NCBI GenBank assembly: GCA_954871525.1
Contig: OX940870.1
Span: 30,680,555-30,744,554, forward strand
From: Parietaria judaica
Taxonomy: Eukaryota; Streptophyta; Magnoliopsida; Rosales; Urticaceae
Length of the DNA: 64,000 nt
Direction of reading: 5' to 3'
The notes under the pieces are model-generated. The model worked only from the letters and a program-made list of their open reading frames with translations, did not search any database and was not told the origin of the DNA. Of this stretch, positions 59,322-64,000 are shown in pieces. A program made the translations under genes and the position numbers. The number at the start of each line of letters is the position of its first letter. Position 1 is the first letter of the stretch.

Positions 59322-61972
59322 TCAGCAGATTAGAGGCTGAGCTCTAGTGAATACAAAGACTCCACCGCCCCCAACGGCCCGTCCCAGAAGCATGTTGGAA
59401 TCCAGATACGAAAGGTAGTACAACCCTCCTACCGATCGTGATTGACTGCAAATAAATACATTTGACCTTCACTTAAAAGAAAAATACAAAGCAGTGGCTA
59501 GAGATTGCACAGGACGTACCTTCCCGGAGTTGTTACCGGAATTTGAGCTTTAAACGAACGAAGGAACTGCAAGATCTGCATAAAATACATTGCTCAGATA
59601 GCTTGTTCTTGAAGCAATGAGGTTTCTTCTCACACTTGTTGAACATTGTTAACGTGTATACTAAACTAGATTTTTGTTACTCTCTAGAATTTGTCAATTG
59701 TTAGTTTCCGTTATTTTCTAAGTGGATTTTACGTTCTCGGTTAATACTATCAGAAATATTCTCCAAATTCTAATCTCTCTAAAGATTCAAAAACATGCAT
59801 GATTCATTAGCCTTATACATAGAGTCAATTTGCAAATTTCAGTGATTTTGATGAGGCTCAAGCCGGAATTCACTCGATCAGATAGATCGATGGCGTTTTA
59901 TGAACGAGAATCAGTGGAAACAATAAATTGACCTATGAATTGAGAGGTAGGCCGATCTCTCCCGATTAATAAGCTTAAAGACTTTTAATCAATCTCTGCA
60001 TAAGAAGAGCCTAACCATGGCTGTTGCCACTTAATACCCTTGAATATTCAAAGTACCATTTTCCCTTATTCTTTAAGTGTTAGGTCTAACAGATTGTCAT
60101 GACCAAAATAAAGATATCATATTATTACCTGCAGGCTTATAAATGAGCGTGGTAGCAACGCCGGAGCAATTAGAGCCTGCAATTCTTCACTGATCTTTAT
60201 GTTTTGGAAAGTGATCTGACAGAATTAAGTAATATAGTTTATTACTATATCTATTTGGGAGATCTCAAGAGTGAGATAAACCCTAGGACATAGAGAATTA
60301 AATCCGAAAATTTCGCTAAATGAATAGAAGAACACAGAAGGAATAAAAAACCACACCTCTTCAAATTGAAGATAAATGTTACGGACAGAAACAACATCGA
60401 ATTTCGCAGAGACGAGCAATGTTGCGCCTTCTTGTTCCTGGAAACCAAAGCAGAAAGTTATTACATTGTTAGCATATTGTAGTCTAGTATGAAAATACAC
60501 AATGAAAAACATCAGGATTCAAGTTACGCTTCACCCGAGCTTCAAATTCGAAAAATCCACCTAAACCAAGTTTCTAAGCTCTGAAGTTGTGTAGAATCAA
60601 TTTGATCCAACTATGGAATCGACGTATTATATTTTCCTTGCTCATGTATACGAAAAATGTATCGAGTAAGCGCAGTATATTTACCTCCAACAAGCTTGGG
60701 ATACTCCACCGAACAACATTGCGGACGACACCACCTCGGGATTGGTCACGACATTCAAACTTTTGATAGATCTGCCCCACCTTTAAGAACCACATAACGC
60801 GTGAGAAGTGTGCGGAAAGAAACAAAAAAAGAAGAAGTTTTTACAGTCCAGAGTTCTGAATATCGTCACGGGTCTTAAACCGGTGATCAACCACAATCCA
60901 TCCAACAATTGAGACCATTTTATAACAATCACCAACGGAAAAAAAAAAAAAAAAAAGCTCAGAAACTATTCATTGGTTCTGCCAAAAGGAAATAGTATCG
61001 TAAGAAGAGCCAAAACTCGAGAAACTCATACCTGAAAGAAAGGAAGCCGTGTGGCTGCTTCGAAAAGAACGAGAACATCAGAAGCAGAAGTGTACTGCAA
61101 CCGCCACGTTCCGTCCAATTTCTCCAAATCAATCGGTGTACCTCTGCTGTAACCTTCAACACTCACCTGCCGTTTTCTCGAGCAATCTAGTATAGTTAGT
61201 GTTAGGATTAAATCAAATCCCCAAATTAGGTATAGAATTGACTAAACTGAACTAAAAGGTCACACCAAATTTATAGTGGCCCGCTCTCGGTGTGAGAGGT
61301 ACGTCCACTTTCCGTTTGCAAGTCTAAATTGGGAGAAAGTTCGAGTACAATCGCTCAATCTAAAAAAACTCTCCCTCTCTAAGACACAAACTCGGGCAAA
61401 TGTGAAACCCTTCGTCAAATAGCCTTTAATTAAAAAAAAATCGCAAGCTTGATTACTCCATATTGGGTCTTCATCGAGTCTTTGGAAAATTAGGCTTCAC
61501 AGCGCAACAATTCAAAGAATCAAGCGGTTTGATTTTCTAATTTACCAAGCGGAATCTAACACGCTTCTTCAATCTTAATTCTACAAATTTGGCCCAAACA
61601 AGGTAAAAGCAGAGCAAAGGAAGTGTACCAATGCCTCCTCTATCAAAGATCGCTGATCAGCCGTTGTCACCAGGCCCCGCTGCGTCTCCTGTACAGCTCG
61701 CAAGAGATCGTGTTTCTTGTTCTCAACCTCGTAATCGACTTCCTGAGATCAGAAACGCAGTTGCAAACGTATAAGAAATTCACAGCCAGCTTCGAAACAA
61801 AACAAACTGATCGAACAACGACCTGAGCTTGTCGTGATGCCACAACAGCCGCCGAAAACGGAGACGATCTCCGGGACAACCTCGGAATAGGAACCGAGCT
61901 GAACGGCTTAAGCTTTCCGACGGCTCTCACCCCGGCAGAGAGGCATATTTGGGAAGCACTAGACATGTCCAT
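59322..61972 (-). CDS. PAP10: Plastid-lipid-associated protein / fibrillin 10
   Basis: Fibrillins coat plastoglobules and thylakoids and bind lipids. Eight exons join in phase: 61972-61823, 61742-61629, 61166-61032, 60780-60685, 60437-60357, 60215-60129, 59575-59520, 59445-59322; 280 residues. The first 45 residues are Ser/Arg/Ala-rich without acidic runs after the start (LKPFSSVPIPRLSRRSSPFS), a typical transit peptide. The PAP_fibrillin domain follows: LDGTWRLQYTSASDVLVLFE, VVRNVVRWSIPSLLEEQEGA, LVSAKFDVVSVRNIYLQFEE, and the C-terminal GGLYYLSYLDSNMLLGRAVG with ending FVFTRAQPLIC. This matches the subgroup of Arabidopsis At2g46910 (FBN10/PAP10). It is tail-to-tail with the DUF3754 gene, an arrangement also recalled from Arabidopsis. 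Intron 7 (59576-60128) contains repeat debris. The precise lipid partner is not known. Confidence 0.93.
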
Positions 61973-63290
61973 TTCTTAATAAAAAAAATTCAACAGGATA
62001 AGGGTAGTATGAGATCCAACAAAAACAGAAAGAACCCATGAGATTACGAGACTATCACTGTAGATTACACATTGAAAATTTTACAGCAAAAGCCATTATC
62101 ATAAGCATCAATTTGCTTATACACGGATAAAAAAAAAGGTTTATATCAGTGCGAAACGAAAACATTAGGTACTTTTATACGTCAATATTAAGTATTAACC
62201 CAGCAAGAAATGATGGGTTTGCTCCATTAATGGCAGCCGTATATCGTAAGAGCTTAACTGAACCCAGATAGATACCAGTATTCTGCAAAACCAGCAAAAA
62301 TGGAAGACAGAACGAGTCTAAGAACTAGATAATTCAACTGGAGGATCATGGGCGATTCTACGGAGAATGCAGTGGCGATACCATTGAAGAAGAAGAAAAG
62401 GGATAAAATGGTAATTGCAAATAAAGAGAAGGAGAGTGTGTGTGTGTACCTGGTTTGGTTTGAGGACATCGATTCAAGATTACAGCTTTAAGCTCGTGGA
62501 GATCATCATAACCCATAATCTACTACAGGGGTATTGTTGGCAAAACTAAATTCCCTTCAGAACTAGTCTGCAGTAAATAAGTAAATTCAATTTCTGCACA
62601 GTTCCAAATTTAATTCAAAACTATTACTAAATCAATTATATATAATTTTATTAATATCAAATTCCCAATAAAATTTAAGCTTTGCACACAAAAGATCCAA
62701 GTTCATTCATGTCGATGAGGCAAGTTATACGAGTTGCGTTGCAATTGAACAATAACATGTCACCCGGATCATTGACCATTTGCACTTTGTACTTCACTAC
62801 TTTGCAGTTTGACGAGCAAGCATACTGAGACAGTGAGATCTCAATTACTTCACCATGGTGATAAATGGGTAGGCATTGTATCATGTTTGTTTCCCATTTT
62901 AAATCGAATGATTAGCAAGCAAGATTAATATTTCCAAATCATATGAATTAACTGATGCAAATCAGCCATCAACGATTATGAAGCGATTGTACCAGTCAAG
63001 AAGAGGCTGTAAAAAGTAAGCCTACGCTACAAGGTTGTTTAATACATTGAAAAAACTTGAAATTGTCAAGTTGTTATTACAGTTTCCGATCAAAAAGAAC
63101 TTGACATCCTAAAGGATCATCCAATCTCCATCACAACCCCACCAATTCACTTCTCTAGATGCACTTGGCATATGTTGATCCACACATGCCTTTTCAAGTA
63201 CCTGCAACCACATACCATGATCATCACACATCAGAATTTCACACCAATTTATTCAAGCAGGATTATACACTCCTCTCTTTTTCATACAAC
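61973..63290. other. Upstream region of fibrillin 10; one unassigned short frame
   Basis: Promoter side of the fibrillin gene. A minus frame at 62675-62884 (69 codons, start MIQCLPIYHHGEVIEISLSQ) has protein-like composition and could be a last exon or a decayed fragment; I do not recognise it. The minus frame at 62254-62469 is hydrophobic, low complexity and not supported. Confidence 0.35.
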
Positions 63291-63430
63291 CGTGCCATCC
63301 GGGTACACCCGACTAGTAACAACGAAACCCTGGCATTATCGACCGGGAGACTACCCCAGTCAGGGGGAACCGAACCTGGGATGTGCAAGATCCCAAGTAT
63401 CGCCCTTACCACTAGACCCACCCCGATTAT
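63291..63430 (-). mobile_element. tRNA-derived SINE
   Basis: On the minus strand GGTCTAGTGGTAAGGG (63419-63404) matches a pol III A box and GGTTCGGTTCC (63376-63366) a B box, about 30-40 bases apart as in tRNA genes. The tRNA acceptor stem does not close, and the sequence continues with GC-rich body (GACTGGGGTAGTCTCCCGGT), so it is a SINE head rather than a tRNA gene. It ends towards 63290. Confidence 0.55.
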
Positions 63431-64000
63431 ACATAAAATTGACTATGATGGCCGCTTCTCACTTCAGCCACTATACTCTGAAATCCATTGCATAAACACC
63501 CTTCGATTTGAAACCAACTACGGCTACTACATAAATTAGAGAATCTTCTAGGATTCAGTATATAGTATACAACAAGAAATACCCTTGCTTATCGCTATAT
63601 GGATAATTCATAATTCCTATGTCAATTTCAAATTAGAGAATATGACGTTGTCTACACGAGTGAAGTGTATAATTAATAGCAATATATTTACAAAGTCTTG
63701 AAGAGGGGAAATTTGGCACGAAACGTATGTTCCTCGCATTCTTGAGATTGGATTCATTATTGGATGCTAAGATAATCCTATTCGTCTTGGAGTAATTGTC
63801 TAAAGCTCAATACTAAGTTGGTGGTATCACAACGATTAAAGATATAGTCAACGATATAGTTAATATATCTATGTATGTTATGTTAGTATTATTTGGATAT
63901 GTAGCTCTGCCGGAAAAAGCAATATCTTGAATCATAAATCAGCGCCACACTAAGTAGTAATAGTTCAACTTCAAATGTCTTCTCTATACTCGGTTCAACT
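63431..64000. other. AT-rich end of window, no gene seen
   Basis: No reading frame, repeat or RNA gene could be supported here. Confidence 0.5.

Noticed and set aside
63360..63425. Functional tRNA gene
   Set aside because: A and B boxes are visible but the acceptor and anticodon stems do not pair; SINE is more likely.
1..64000. CRISPR arrays, bacterial operons or a defence island
   Set aside because: No spaced identical repeats; genes are intron-containing plant genes on both strands.

Overview
This window is nuclear DNA from a flowering plant, most likely a eudicot of the rosid type. It is AT-rich, its genes are split by GT-AG introns (one GC-AG), and the intergenic space is full of miniature transposons. 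The protein families include pentatricopeptide repeat, plastid fibrillin and cinnamyl-alcohol-dehydrogenase-like proteins. Exon joins were derived by reading splice sites and phase by eye; I had no transcripts or database searches.

Layout. 1-2419 is LTR-like sequence ending CCAACA. 2690-3130 is a GC-rich tandem repeat. 3459-7895 is a broken SF1 (UPF1/SEN1-like) helicase gene, interrupted by a fragment of the chloroplast gene accD. 8837-10489 is an intronless PPR gene. 11471-13345 (minus) is a UNC93-like transporter gene. 13.9-25.2 kb is a transposon-dominated block: foldback MITEs, a nested TG...CA insertion with a small ORF, a 3.6-kb non-autonomous Helitron and a Pack-MULE-like element with a serine hydroxymethyltransferase fragment. 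25815-27636 is an F-box gene. 28248-30822 (minus) is a CAD/mannitol-dehydrogenase-like gene. 31.4-35.7 kb holds hAT-like and TA-flanked MITEs. 37011-39927 is a DUF1666 gene. 40-47 kb is mostly repeats, including SINE-like pieces, a MULE-type foldback element and a clear hAT element. 47134-50938 is a Pumilio gene. 51608-52348 (minus) is a DUF3820 gene. 52929-58404 is a DUF3754 gene. 59322-61972 (minus) is a fibrillin 10 gene. The last 2 kb has a tRNA-derived SINE and little else.

The genes form no operon or pathway. Two neighbour pairs recall Arabidopsis order (from memory): DUF1666 + APUM5 (At3g20260/At3g20250) and DUF3754 + fibrillin 10 (At2g46915/At2g46910). Both members of the second pair probably act in the plastid.

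The most unusual feature is the capture of chloroplast accD DNA inside the nuclear helicase, exactly where helicase motif III should lie. The captured DNA carries a 33-bp tandem repeat and stays in the helicase reading frame until a stop. Potential splice sites inside it could remove most of it in frame.
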